Counted from the stretch's first letter, positions 1 to 9,002 are shown. The stretch: DNA of 64,000 nucleotides from Psychroserpens algicola (GCF_014526325.1 NZ_JACNMJ010000008.1:1-64000), one strand, 5' to 3'. Notes: generated from the letters alone by a model not told the origin. Made by a program: numbers and translations.

Positions 1-1
1 A

Positions 2-88
2 GGAAATGATGATTTCAGATTTACAATGCCTATTCCACTATCAGAAACAACTGCAAACAGTGCAGCGGAACAAAACCCTGGGTATTAA
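2..88 (+). CDS. SusD/RagB-family outer-membrane lipoprotein, C-terminal end only
   Basis: Open from the left edge of the window to TAA at 86-88, giving 28 residues that end in PIPLSETTANSAAEQNPGY. The pattern PIP-x-SE-x(2)-AN-x(3)-QNPGY followed by the stop is the characteristic C-terminus of SusD/RagB proteins, the surface glycan- or nutrient-binding partners of SusC TonB-dependent transporters. The rest of the gene, and presumably a susC-like gene, lies to the left. Two lipoprotein genes follow at once on the same strand and probably belong to the same uptake operon. The substrate cannot be told from what is visible. Confidence 0.85.
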   Translation, partial: GNDDFRFTMPIPLSETTANSAAEQNPGY

Positions 89-106
89 TAAAAAAAATAT
101 ATGATT

Positions 107-958
107 ATGAAAAACATTAAAATAACCATATTATCATTAATAGTTGTAGCCTTCTTTGGTTGTGATCAGGATGATAATATCAATACAGTATTTGATAACG
201 TAAACGGACAGAGTTTAGTTGCATTTGCTGCTTCAAGTTCAGATTTAGCAGTAGTTATTGATGGAACAGGAAGTGTAGATGTTCAAATCGAAGTGTCTAC
301 CGTATCAGATTCAGATAGAACAGTAACTGTTTCAGTTGATGAGAGTAGTACTGCAGCAACAGAGAACTATGCATTAGCTTCTAATACGGTTACAATACCA
401 GCAGGATCTTACTCTGGATTATTAACTATAAATGGTGTAGATGTAAGTGTAGAGCCACAGGCAGAAACAATTGTATTAAATATAGAAGATACAACTGCAA
501 GTAACCCTGCGTTTACTTCAAATCAACAGCATACTGTAAATATCTTTCAGGTTTGTCCAGTACCATCAGATTACTTGGTTGGTGACTATATCTTAACAGA
601 TAATGGAAATGGTAACTTCGGACAAAATGTTCCTGTAACAATTACTGTAGATCCAGATGAGCCTACACTAAGATTATTTACAGCTACATTTCTTCCAGGT
701 TCTGGAGTAGATCAAGATGTTGAAGTTAATTTAACATTAGGGTGTAATTTCTTTAGCCTTTCAACTGTTGATATCAATGTGACATGTGATGTTGATGGAC
801 CTTTATCTTATATAATTGGTAATGCAGGAGCTTCCAATTCAATGTACGACTTAGATGTTGATGATGTAGGAACTGTTCATACAGTAAACTATCTTGAAGA
901 TATAGAGGCTGATTGTGGACCAGCATCTGTTCAGAATTTTACACTAACTAAAATATAA
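107..958 (+). CDS. Surface lipoprotein of a SusCD-type locus, Calx-beta-like N-terminal half
   Basis: Encodes about 283 residues. The start at 107 (MKNIKI) gives a compact lipoprotein signal ending in the lipobox AFFGC, followed by an acidic DQDDN stretch; an ATG at 101 would add two residues. The N-terminal half resembles a Calx-beta-type beta-sandwich, with TENYALASNTVTIPAGSYSG as the typical ending strand. The C-terminal half, from about residue 150, starts at a CPVPSDYLVGDY motif and holds several Cys residues. It resembles the C-terminal half of the next gene: a GDY-LT strand, then FxAxxLPGxG, then a late DCG. It lies 18 nt after the susD end and 9 nt before the next lipoprotein gene, so co-transcription is likely. 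A substrate-binding surface role is inferred from context only. Confidence 0.75.
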   Translation: MKNIKITILSLIVVAFFGCDQDDNINTVFDNVNGQSLVAFAASSSDLAVVIDGTGSVDVQIEVSTVSDSDRTVTVSVDESSTAATENYALASNTVTIPAGSYSGLLTINGVDVSVEPQAETIVLNIEDTTASNPAFTSNQQHTVNIFQVCPVPSDYLVGDYILTDNGNGNFGQNVPVTITVDPDEPTLRLFTATFLPGSGVDQDVEVNLTLGCNFFSLSTVDINVTCDVDGPLSYIIGNAGASNSMYDLDVDDVGTVHTVNYLEDIEADCGPASVQNFTLTKI

Positions 959-967
959 AACAGAACT

Positions 968-1879
968 ATGAAAAATATTATAAAACTATTTAGTGTGATT
1001 TGTTTAGTTATGTGCTTTTCGGCATGTGATGATAATGATGATTTAAAATTTAGACCTACAGAAAATATAGGTTGGATTCAGTTTCCTGAAAGCAATCCAG
1101 TATCGCTTAATTACAACTTATCTTTTGATATTGCAGCACGAGTAGGTGTCGATATTCAAGTGCCTAAAGTTGAAAATGATTTGACTATCGGGTATAACTT
1201 GGTGAGTGTATCTGGATTAGATCCAAATTCAGCATTCTCTAACTCTGGATCTATTGTAAGTCCGGCGGGAGAATCAAGCTATGCAGGACCAGATAACGGT
1301 ACAGGATTTGATTATGTGTATTTGGCTAATATCGAGTTTGATTTTACAGAATTACCTGTATTAACAGAGCCAATGGTATTTGATATTGTATTAACCACTA
1401 CAAATGATGCAGGGATACAAGTTGGATTTAACGATGAAAAGCCAACTGTACAACGAATGACTATTTGTCCGGCAGTAGAGTCTACTACAGGCTTTGCTTT
1501 AGGTGATTACACACTTACAGTACCAACAGGAGATGGACCATTTGGAGCGCCATTTGCTGACGGAACAGTAGTTACTTTAACCGAAGGATCAGGTGGAGAG
1601 TTTACAAGAGTATTTCAGGCAGATTACTTGCCAGGGATTGGAGCAGGATTACCAGTTGTAGATGTAGACTTTACATTTGCTCAAGGCGGAACAACAATTT
1701 CAGGACCAATATCAACAGGAGTTGGATGTGGAGCTGAGATTCTATTAGATACAGGAGATGCAGCAGAGTTACCATGTGGTGATGATGTAATCATGTTAAA
1801 TCTTTTAGACTTTGTTGGAGGTTCAGGTGACTGTGGTCAGGCTGATGTTGAAATGACAATCATGTTAACCAAGAACTAA
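968..1879 (+). CDS. Surface lipoprotein of a SusCD-type locus, paralogue of the preceding gene
   Basis: 303 residues with a lipoprotein signal (lipobox CFSAC, then DDNDD). No family name is recognised for the N-terminal half, which looks all-beta. The C-terminal half mirrors the preceding protein: a CPA start near residue 165, LGDYTLTVPTGDGPFG, FQADYLPGIGAG, and a terminal DCGQADVEMTIMLTK block. It follows that gene by 9 nt and ends just before a strong hairpin terminator, so it is likely the last gene of the operon. A ligand-binding or surface-anchored role is inferred from its place behind susD. Confidence 0.75.
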   Translation: MKNIIKLFSVICLVMCFSACDDNDDLKFRPTENIGWIQFPESNPVSLNYNLSFDIAARVGVDIQVPKVENDLTIGYNLVSVSGLDPNSAFSNSGSIVSPAGESSYAGPDNGTGFDYVYLANIEFDFTELPVLTEPMVFDIVLTTTNDAGIQVGFNDEKPTVQRMTICPAVESTTGFALGDYTLTVPTGDGPFGAPFADGTVVTLTEGSGGEFTRVFQADYLPGIGAGLPVVDVDFTFAQGGTTISGPISTGVGCGAEILLDTGDAAELPCGDDVIMLNLLDFVGGSGDCGQADVEMTIMLTKN

Positions 1880-1961
1880 ATAATAACGTGTTTAACTATT
1901 TGTTTTAACTAATTAAAGTTGTTTGAATTAGTGTTAATTAAATAAGATAAATAGTTTTTTA

Positions 1962-2008
1962 AAAAAATGTGGAAGCATAATAGGATATATTAGGCTTTCA
2001 CATTTTTT
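1962..2008 (+). terminator. Rho-independent terminator of the SusCD-type operon
   Basis: A 15-bp stem with one G-U pair is formed by 1962-1976 and 1994-2008 around a 17-nt loop. The arms are AAAAAATGTGGAAGC and GCTTTCACATTTTTT, so the stem ends in an A-tract and a T-tract. It is placed 82 nt after the second lipoprotein gene and could also stop leftward transcripts. Confidence 0.8.
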
Positions 2009-2081
2009 ATTTCTTAACCATTACTAAACTGTATCAAAGTATCATACTACAGGGATGCGCTTAAATATTTAATTAAAAGAG

Positions 2082-2558
2082 TTACTTTTTCGTATAGGTA
2101 ATTAGCCATAATCTCTTCCAGCTTTTGCCACCATCTTTTGTGCCTTCCCATATCCAGTCAAATCCTGTGGGTTTAATATTTTTAAATACCATCCGTTGCT
2201 GAGTATTATTTATCATTTCAGTTTTAAATACAGGATGTCCATCTATAATAGCTCCAGTAAAATTAAAATGACTACCTGCCGAATCAACCCAGGTTTGTTT
2301 CCAGACTTTTGTTGTTGAATTAAAAATAGATAAACTCATTCCAGTATAATTTGTTGTTGGGTCTTTAAAATTCTCCTGAATCACTTTATCGTCAAGAATA
2401 CGCTTAATGTCATTTTCTCCCGAAACTTTCTCGCCATTAGCATTTGTCCACGACACATTCCAATGGCCAATCCAAAAATCAAATGTATGCTCATTTAATT
2501 CCTGAGAATACGTATAACTAACTACTAGAATTAATATAAAAAATAATTTTCTTTTCAT
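2082..2558 (-). CDS. Secreted DUF1579-like protein
   Basis: 158 residues with a Sec signal peptide ending near SYTYSQ. The mature start carries FDFWIGHWNVSW, the signature of the DUF1579-type beta-barrel family (lipocalin-like fold). The rest alternates beta strands with many aromatic residues. No enzymatic residues are recognised and the family has no firm biochemical role. It is a single leftward gene between the SusCD terminator and the nqr promoter region. Confidence 0.65.
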   Translation of the reverse strand: MKRKLFFILILVVSYTYSQELNEHTFDFWIGHWNVSWTNANGEKVSGENDIKRILDDKVIQENFKDPTTNYTGMSLSIFNSTTKVWKQTWVDSAGSHFNFTGAIIDGHPVFKTEMINNTQQRMVFKNIKPTGFDWIWEGTKDGGKSWKRLWLITYTKK

Positions 2559-2788
2559 GTTTTGGAAGGTTAATGGTTTGTTTTTTGTAAGCTATTAAAT
2601 TCGAATGAATTTCAGGTTAATTAGTATCGGGAATTTGTTTTAAATGAACATGTATACGATTTAAATTTGCCTGACTGTTTTTATTCTAATATAAGCAGAC
2701 TATTATTTATCTGATACTGAACACTATTTAGAATCGATAAAAATAACAAACTTAGAAAGACTGACTATTTTATTACGTGGTAAATTCG

Positions 2789-2796
2789 TAAATTTG
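2789..2796 (+). promoter_or_regulatory. Putative -7 box (TAAATTTG) of the nqr operon
   Basis: Exact match to the Bacteroidota -7 consensus TAnnTTTG, 37 nt before the nqrA ATG. No clear -33 TTG is present at the usual spacing, so the call rests on the -7 box and its position in a 275-nt gene-free stretch. Confidence 0.5.
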
Positions 2797-2833
2797 CACC
2801 GATTTTTAGACAACTAATTTCAATATAAAGCGT

Positions 2834-4183
2834 ATGTCAAAAGACATTAAGATTAAAAAAGGTCTGGATATAAAACTTGTAGGTGAAGCTGAAAAAACAG
2901 TTGAACAAGCCATTATAAGTAATTTCTGCACTATCAGACCTGAAGATTTTCACAGCGTTATACCAAGACTCATAGCAAAAGAAGGTACTACTTTAAAAGC
3001 AGGTGATGTTATCTTTCATGATAAATCAAATGAAGCAATAAAGTATGTATCTCCAGTCTCTGGAACCGTTGTAGAAATACAAAGAGGTCCTAAGCGTCGT
3101 ATAGATGCTATTAAGATTCAAGCAGATAAAACACAATCTTATAAAGACTTTGGAAAGTTCAATACTGATACCAATGCTGAAGCTATAAAAGCTCATTTTT
3201 TGGCATCAGGTTGCTGGTCATTTATCAAACAAAGGCCTTATGATGTTGTAGCAAATCCTGAGAAATCACCTAAAGCGATTTTTATTTCTGGACATTCTAC
3301 AGCGCCTTTAGCTGCTAATTTGGATTTTGTACTTGAAGGTAAAGAAGCCGAATTGCAAGCTGCTGTTTCTGCCTTATCAAAGTTAACTGAAGGACAGGTT
3401 CATATAGGAGTTGGTTCTAACAACTCACCATTGGCAAGTATGAACGATGCTGTAATTCACAAAGTGTCTGGTCCGCATCCTGCAGGTAATGTTGGAACGC
3501 ATATCAATAAAATCGACCCTGTTAACAAAGGGGAAACGGTTTGGACAGTCAATGCGCAGGATTTAGTGATCATTGGTGAATTATTACTTACAGGTAAATT
3601 CAATGCCGAACGTATCGTTGCTTTAGCTGGGTCTTCAGTAAAAAAACCTAGATATTTCAAAACTAAAATCGGAAGTGAAGTGGCTACTATGGTCTACGAT
3701 AATGGTGTTGAAAAAGACGGTAACGATCGTATTATCTCCGGAAATGTGCTTACTGGAAAACAGTTAAAACCAGACGGAAGTTTAGGATATTACGATAACT
3801 TAATTACAGTGATTCCTGAAGGTGATGATTATGAGTTTTTCGGTTGGAACAAACCCGTTTTTAATAAAATTTCTACCTCAAGAGCTTTGACATTTTCTTG
3901 GTTAACGCCTAAGAAAAAATACAGCTTAAATACCAATACGAATGGTGAACATCGAGCTTTTGTAGTTACAGGTTCTTATGAAGAGGTGTTTCCTTTAGAT
4001 ATTTATCCGTTACAAATTTTAAAAGCGTGTAAGTATGAGGATTTAGATGAAATGGAAGCTTTAGGAATGTACGAAGTTGCTCCCGAAGATTTCGCATTAA
4101 CAGAATTTATATGTGTGTCTAAACAACCGCATCAAGATATTATTAGAAAAGGTTTAGACTTAATGCTTAAAGAGATAGGATAA
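2834..4183 (+). CDS. nqrA: Na+-translocating NADH:quinone reductase subunit A
   Basis: 449 residues, the usual length for NqrA, beginning MSKDIKIKKGLDIKL. This peripheral cytoplasmic subunit contains Rnf/NqrA-type domains and takes part in ubiquinone or menaquinone interaction in the six-subunit Na+-NQR complex, which couples NADH oxidation to Na+ export. No signal peptide or transmembrane segment is seen, as expected. It is the first gene of nqrABCDEF; its TAA overlaps the nqrB ATG by one base (TAATG), which suggests translational coupling. Confidence 0.95.
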   Translation: MSKDIKIKKGLDIKLVGEAEKTVEQAIISNFCTIRPEDFHSVIPRLIAKEGTTLKAGDVIFHDKSNEAIKYVSPVSGTVVEIQRGPKRRIDAIKIQADKTQSYKDFGKFNTDTNAEAIKAHFLASGCWSFIKQRPYDVVANPEKSPKAIFISGHSTAPLAANLDFVLEGKEAELQAAVSALSKLTEGQVHIGVGSNNSPLASMNDAVIHKVSGPHPAGNVGTHINKIDPVNKGETVWTVNAQDLVIIGELLLTGKFNAERIVALAGSSVKKPRYFKTKIGSEVATMVYDNGVEKDGNDRIISGNVLTGKQLKPDGSLGYYDNLITVIPEGDDYEFFGWNKPVFNKISTSRALTFSWLTPKKKYSLNTNTNGEHRAFVVTGSYEEVFPLDIYPLQILKACKYEDLDEMEALGMYEVAPEDFALTEFICVSKQPHQDIIRKGLDLMLKEIG

Positions 4184-5409
4184 TGGGTTTAAAAAATAGT
4201 TTACATAATTTTAGAGAAAAGAATAAAGACAAAAAATGGTTACCTGCATTTTCTGCAATACATACCTTTTTATTCTTACCTAATGAGACCACTCATAACG
4301 GAACACACATTAAAGCAGCCGACGATTTAAAGCGTACCATGAACATTGTGATTATGGCTATGGTACCATGTTTAATCTTCGGAATGTTTAATGCTGGATA
4401 CCAACACCATGTCGCATTTGGAGATATTCAACAAGCTACTGGAGGATTTTTTAGTTCAGAATTCTGGACGATGGATAACTTTATGGTTGGCTTCTGGAAA
4501 GTACTGCCTTTAGTCATTGTATCTTACGGCGTTGGTTTAGCGATTGAAATTTTATTCGCCATCAAAAACAGCCACGAAGTAGAAGAAGGCTATTTAGTAA
4601 CAGGAATGTTAGTGCCTTTAATTATACCAATTGATACACCATTATGGATGCTTGCAGTTGCTGTAGCTTTCGGAGTTGTAATTGGTAAAGAAGTCTTTGG
4701 TGGAACAGGAATGAATATCTTAAACCCTGCTTTAACCATTAGAGCCTTTTTATTCTTCGCTTATCCAACATGGATGTCGGGAGATAAGGTATGGGTTCAA
4801 GGTGCTGTTGCAAGAGATAAAGCGATTGCTGCTGGTGAGAATCTAGATGCTATTTCTGGAGAGACAATTTTAGGAAGTCTGGCTCAAAATAAAGGCGCAG
4901 GTTATGATGTGATGGATATGTTCTACGGATTAATTCCTGGCTCTGTTGGAGAAACATCGACCTTAATCATTTTAATTGGTGCTGGGATTTTAATCTTTAC
5001 AAAAATAGGAAGCTGGAGAATTATGTTATCTTCAGTATTAGGTGCTTTGGCAATGGGATTAATTTTCAATTTTGCTGTAAGCTCTGAATGGATTACTGAA
5101 AGTAGTAAGTTCTACGGATTGATGAGTACAACATGGTGGCATCATCTATTAATAGGTGGATTTGCCTTCGGTACTGTCTTTATGGCAACCGATCCTGTTA
5201 CTGCTTCACAAACCAATAAAGGGAAATGGATTTATGGATTCTTAGTAGGTTTTATATCAATTATGATTCGTGTATTCAACCCGGCTTATCCAGAAGGTGT
5301 GATGTTAGCGATTCTGTTAATGAATGTATTTGCACCAACAATTGATCACTATGTGGTTCAAGGTAATGTAAAGAAAAGAATGAAACGTCTAAAAGTTAAA
5401 ACTGCTTAA
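4183..5409 (+). CDS. nqrB: Na+-translocating NADH:quinone reductase subunit B
   Basis: 408 residues, a polytopic membrane subunit with about ten hydrophobic helices. NqrB carries a covalent FMN on a threonine and forms part of the Na+ path. The flavinylation motif is visible as DAISGET with the acceptor Thr at residue 228; Glu stands where the common DxxSGAT motif has Ala. It overlaps nqrA by one base and is followed by nqrC after 2 nt. Maturation would need the ApbE flavin transferase encoded at 10878-11876. Confidence 0.95.
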   Translation: MGLKNSLHNFREKNKDKKWLPAFSAIHTFLFLPNETTHNGTHIKAADDLKRTMNIVIMAMVPCLIFGMFNAGYQHHVAFGDIQQATGGFFSSEFWTMDNFMVGFWKVLPLVIVSYGVGLAIEILFAIKNSHEVEEGYLVTGMLVPLIIPIDTPLWMLAVAVAFGVVIGKEVFGGTGMNILNPALTIRAFLFFAYPTWMSGDKVWVQGAVARDKAIAAGENLDAISGETILGSLAQNKGAGYDVMDMFYGLIPGSVGETSTLIILIGAGILIFTKIGSWRIMLSSVLGALAMGLIFNFAVSSEWITESSKFYGLMSTTWWHHLLIGGFAFGTVFMATDPVTASQTNKGKWIYGFLVGFISIMIRVFNPAYPEGVMLAILLMNVFAPTIDHYVVQGNVKKRMKRLKVKTA

Positions 5410-5411
5410 CG

Positions 5412-6212
5412 ATGGAAAAGAGAACAGATAAAAATTCGTATACCATAATTTTTGCCATAGGAATGGTGATTATAGTAGGTGTAATATTATCAGGATTATT
5501 TGGTTGGACTAAACCTATGATTACTGCTAATGAAGAAATAGAGAAGCAGCAAAATATTCTTTACGCTATGGGTGTAAATAATAATGATGATACTAGCGCA
5601 GAATTTGTCGCGTCTGATAAAGCTGAAGCGTTATTTACTGAAAATGTAAAAGAGCAAATGGTCTTATTTTCTAAAGATGGTAAGATCGAAAAGCAAATGA
5701 CAAGACAAGAATATATGGATGCTAACAATGGGCAAGAACCATATTTGATTGATGTGAAAAAACAGCAGAGTAATGCCAAAAAAGGAGAAGCTAGAAAGTT
5801 ACCTTTATTTATAGGACAAAATAAAGAAGGAAAAACAGTATATGTGGCTCCAATTTATGGTAAAGGACTTTGGGATGCCATTTGGGGTTATGTTGCTATT
5901 GATAAAGATATGGTCGTTCAAGGCGCTTATTTTGATCATAAAGGAGAAACACCAGGTTTAGGTGCCAATATCAAGCAACGTTATTTTATGGATGATTTTT
6001 ATGGAGAACATCTATTGACATCCAATGGTGCTTTCAAAGGAATCACTGTTGCTAAAGGTAATGCAGATCCTAAAAATGAAGATAAAACTGATAACGAAGT
6101 AGATGCAATTGCAGGTGCTACGATAACAGGTGATGGAGTTTCAGCTATGATTAAAAGTGACTTGAAACTATACAAGCCTTATTTTGATAACTTAAAAAAA
6201 CAAGCTAACTAA
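5412..6212 (+). CDS. nqrC: Na+-translocating NADH:quinone reductase subunit C
   Basis: 266 residues: one N-terminal transmembrane helix (about residues 10-31) followed by a periplasmic FMN-binding domain. The flavinylation motif DAIAGATITG lies near the C-terminus, with Thr237 as the likely FMN acceptor. The protein is a periplasmic electron carrier in Na+-NQR and another substrate of ApbE. The gene sits 2 nt after nqrB and 1 nt before nqrD. Confidence 0.95.
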   Translation: MEKRTDKNSYTIIFAIGMVIIVGVILSGLFGWTKPMITANEEIEKQQNILYAMGVNNNDDTSAEFVASDKAEALFTENVKEQMVLFSKDGKIEKQMTRQEYMDANNGQEPYLIDVKKQQSNAKKGEARKLPLFIGQNKEGKTVYVAPIYGKGLWDAIWGYVAIDKDMVVQGAYFDHKGETPGLGANIKQRYFMDDFYGEHLLTSNGAFKGITVAKGNADPKNEDKTDNEVDAIAGATITGDGVSAMIKSDLKLYKPYFDNLKKQAN

Positions 6213-6213
6213 T

Positions 6214-6858
6214 ATGGGACTACTTTCAAAAAAAGACGCAGCCTTAATAAAAGATCCATTAGCAGATAATAACCCAATTACAATTCAGGTACTTGGTATT
6301 TGTTCAGCTCTAGCGATTACTGCAGAATTAGAAGCATCAATAGTAATGTCAATTTCTGTATTGTTTGTATTAGGTATCGGAAACGTTGTTATCTCTCTAA
6401 TGAGAAATATCATTCCTTCAAAAATTAGAATTATCGTACAACTTATTGTCGTTGCTACGCTTGTAATTATAGTAGATTTGGTTCTTAAAGCATTTGCTTA
6501 CGAGTTGAGTAAAACCCTATCGGTTTTCGTTGGATTAATTATTACCAACTGTATCATTATGGGACGTTTTGAAGCTTTCGCTCTAGGAAACGGTCCTTGG
6601 AGGTCGTTCTTAGATGGTATAGGTAACGCTTTAGGATATGCCGTGATTTTAATTATAGTAGGTTTCTTTAGAGAATTATTAGGTTCTGGAACTTTACTAG
6701 GAATCCCAGTACTTGGAGATCCAATTGAAAAAACAGGGCTATATGCCTTAGGCTATGAAAACAACGGATTTATGTTATTATCACCAATGGCATTAATTGT
6801 TGTAGGAATCATTATCTGGGTACAACGTACAAGAAATAAAACATTAATCGAAGATTAA
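6214..6858 (+). CDS. nqrD: Na+-translocating NADH:quinone reductase subunit D
   Basis: 214 residues, an almost wholly hydrophobic protein with six predicted helices, typical of the NqrD/RnfE family. The conserved TNCIIMGRFEAFALGN segment includes the membrane Cys that, with NqrE, holds the intramembrane iron centre. It follows nqrC by 1 nt and precedes nqrE by 5 nt. Confidence 0.95.
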   Translation: MGLLSKKDAALIKDPLADNNPITIQVLGICSALAITAELEASIVMSISVLFVLGIGNVVISLMRNIIPSKIRIIVQLIVVATLVIIVDLVLKAFAYELSKTLSVFVGLIITNCIIMGRFEAFALGNGPWRSFLDGIGNALGYAVILIIVGFFRELLGSGTLLGIPVLGDPIEKTGLYALGYENNGFMLLSPMALIVVGIIIWVQRTRNKTLIED

Positions 6859-6863
6859 AAGAT

Positions 6864-7580
6864 ATGTTAGAGCACTTAGAATTATTTTTCAAATCAATAT
6901 TTATAGATAACATGGTATTTGCCACGTTCCTTGGAATGTGTTCGTACCTTGCCGTATCTAAAAAAGTATCTACAGCTGTAGGACTAGGAGCAGCTGTAAT
7001 TTTCGTACTTGCTATTACAGTACCTTTAAACTGGTTGTTAGATCAATATATTTTACAACCTGGAGCACTGTCATGGATGGGACCAGAATATGCCGATTAT
7101 GATTTAAGTTTCTTATCGTTTATCATGTTTATTGCAACCATTGCAACCATGGTACAATTGGTAGAAATTGTCGTTGAGAAATTCTCTCCGTCATTATATA
7201 ACTCACTTGGTATCTTCTTACCGCTTATTGCTGTAAACTGTGCTATTTTAGGAGGTTCATTATTTATGCAATCTCGTGAAATTGAAACTTTAGGTTTAGC
7301 AACAACCTATGGTGTCGGTTCAGGAATTGGATGGTTTTTAGCGATATTGGCAATTGCTGCTATTCGTGAAAAAATCAGATATTCTAATGTACCACCTGCT
7401 TTAAGAGGTCTTGGTATTACATTTATCATTACTGGTTTAATGGCTATTGGATTTATGAGCTTTGGAGGTATGTTAACTGGTGGTGACGAAGAGACAAAAG
7501 AAGATACAACAGTTGAAGTGCAAGTCACACCAACTGATGATAATACAGAATTAGCTAATAACACTAAAATAGAAGAGTAG
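6864..7580 (+). CDS. nqrE: Na+-translocating NADH:quinone reductase subunit E, with acidic C-terminal tail
   Basis: 238 residues. Six predicted helices make up the NqrE/RnfA core, with conserved Cys-bearing segments (FLGMCSYLAVSKK and AVNCAILGGSLF) that pair with NqrD to bind the intramembrane iron centre. After the last helix, near residue 205, there is a hydrophilic, acidic and Thr-rich tail of about 32 residues that goes beyond the roughly 200-residue length usual for NqrE. The tail has no recognised function. It is separated from nqrF by 1 nt. Confidence 0.93.
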   Translation: MLEHLELFFKSIFIDNMVFATFLGMCSYLAVSKKVSTAVGLGAAVIFVLAITVPLNWLLDQYILQPGALSWMGPEYADYDLSFLSFIMFIATIATMVQLVEIVVEKFSPSLYNSLGIFLPLIAVNCAILGGSLFMQSREIETLGLATTYGVGSGIGWFLAILAIAAIREKIRYSNVPPALRGLGITFIITGLMAIGFMSFGGMLTGGDEETKEDTTVEVQVTPTDDNTELANNTKIEE

Positions 7581-7581
7581 T

Positions 7582-8892
7582 ATGATTTTAGCAGCAGGAA
7601 CATTAGGGACAGTTATAGCAACCGTAGTAGCGTTTTTATTGGTGACATTAATACTCGTAAGCTTACTATTATTTGTTAAACAAAAATTATCACCATCTGG
7701 CCCAGTAACAATTAAAATTAATGGTGAAAAAGAAATTCAAGTCGCTTCAGGTGGTACTTTACTGTCTACCTTAGGAAGTGAAAAAATATTCTTACCATCT
7801 GCTTGTGGTGGTGGTGGAACCTGTATTCAATGTGAATGTCACGTCCTTTCAGGAGGTGGTGAAGCATTACCTACAGAAACGCCTCACTTTAGTAGAAAAG
7901 AATTACAACATGGTGCGCGTTTATCATGTCAGGTAAAAGTAAAACAGGATATGGAAATTACCATTCCTGAAGAAGTCTTCGGAATTAAAAAATGGGAAGC
8001 TACTGTTGTAAGAAACTATAACGTAGCCTCATTTATCAAGGAATTTGTTGTTGAAATTCCTGAAGATATGGGATATAAAGCTGGTGGATATATTCAAATC
8101 GAAATTCCAGAATGTGAAATTAAATATTCTGATATTGATATCACGGCTCACCCAGAAGAACACGAGACACCTGACAAGTTTCAAGCCGAATGGGATAAAT
8201 TCGGACTTTGGCCATTGGTGATGAAAAATACCGAATTGGTTGAAAGAGCATACTCTATGGCTTCTTACCCAGCCGAAGGTCGTGAAATTATGTTAAACGT
8301 ACGTATAGCGACTCCACCTTGGGATCGTGCTAAAAACGGATGGATGGATGTGAATCCAGGTATTGCATCGTCATATATTTTTGCTCAAAAGCCAGGTGAT
8401 AAAGTTACCATTTCAGGACCTTATGGTGAATTCTTTATCAATGAGTCTGATAGCGAAATGTTATATGTTGGTGGTGGAGCAGGTATGGCGCCAATGCGTT
8501 CACACTTATACCAGTTATTTAGAACTATTAAAACTGGACGTAAAGTAACCTATTGGTATGGTGGACGTTCAAAACGTGAGTTGTTCTATATCGAACACTT
8601 TAGAAAATTAGAAAAAGACTTCCCTAACTTTAAATTCTATATGGCATTATCAGAGCCTATGGAAGAAGATAACTGGAAAGTAAAAAAGGATATCAATGAT
8701 GAAGAGGGAGACGGATTTGTAGGATTTATTCACAATTGCGTAATTGATAATTACCTAAGTCACCATGAAGCTCCTGAAGATATCGAATTATATTTCTGTG
8801 GACCTCCATTAATGAACCAGGCGGTTCAGAAAATGGGAGAAGATTTTGGAATTCCAGATGAACACATCAGATTCGATGATTTCGGAGGATAA
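7582..8892 (+). CDS. nqrF: Na+-translocating NADH:quinone reductase subunit F (NADH-oxidising)
   Basis: 436 residues. An N-terminal membrane helix (about 5-30) is followed by a plant-type [2Fe-2S] ferredoxin domain with Cys75, Cys81, Cys84 and Cys116. Next come an FAD-binding domain (RAYSMASYP) and an NADH-binding domain (VGGGAGMAPMRS and CGPPLMN). It is the electron entry point of the Na+-NQR complex. It is the last nqr gene, followed by a palindromic repeat and a strong bidirectional terminator. Confidence 0.96.
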   Translation: MILAAGTLGTVIATVVAFLLVTLILVSLLLFVKQKLSPSGPVTIKINGEKEIQVASGGTLLSTLGSEKIFLPSACGGGGTCIQCECHVLSGGGEALPTETPHFSRKELQHGARLSCQVKVKQDMEITIPEEVFGIKKWEATVVRNYNVASFIKEFVVEIPEDMGYKAGGYIQIEIPECEIKYSDIDITAHPEEHETPDKFQAEWDKFGLWPLVMKNTELVERAYSMASYPAEGREIMLNVRIATPPWDRAKNGWMDVNPGIASSYIFAQKPGDKVTISGPYGEFFINESDSEMLYVGGGAGMAPMRSHLYQLFRTIKTGRKVTYWYGGRSKRELFYIEHFRKLEKDFPNFKFYMALSEPMEEDNWKVKKDINDEEGDGFVGFIHNCVIDNYLSHHEAPEDIELYFCGPPLMNQAVQKMGEDFGIPDEHIRFDDFGG

Positions 8893-8911
8893 TATTCAAA
8901 ATTCAATATAA

Positions 8912-8943
8912 CGTCATTCTGAACTTGTTTCAGAATCGCGTCT
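8912..8943 (+). repeat. Short palindromic interspersed repeat, copy 1
   Basis: The core hairpin is ATTCTGAA (8916-8923), loop CTTGT, TTCAGAAT (8929-8936). A near-identical copy lies at 38621-38643; 20 of 22 compared core positions match. From memory, sequences of this CATTCTGAACTTGTTTCAG type are scattered through many Bacteroidota genomes between genes, much like REP elements. Here it sits between the nqrF stop and the terminator. Confidence 0.6.
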
Positions 8944-8983
8944 AAAACAAAAAACCAACTCACATGAGTTGGTTTTTTGTTTT
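8944..8983. terminator. Bidirectional terminator between nqrF and the convergent small membrane protein gene
   Basis: A perfect 19-bp inverted repeat, 8944-8962 and 8965-8983, starts AAAACAAAAAACC and ends GGTTTTTTGTTTT. The A and T tracts at either end allow it to act on both strands, closing nqr from the left and the 9003-9545 pair from the right. Confidence 0.9.
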
Positions 8984-9002
8984 AAATGTATTACTTGATT
9001 AT

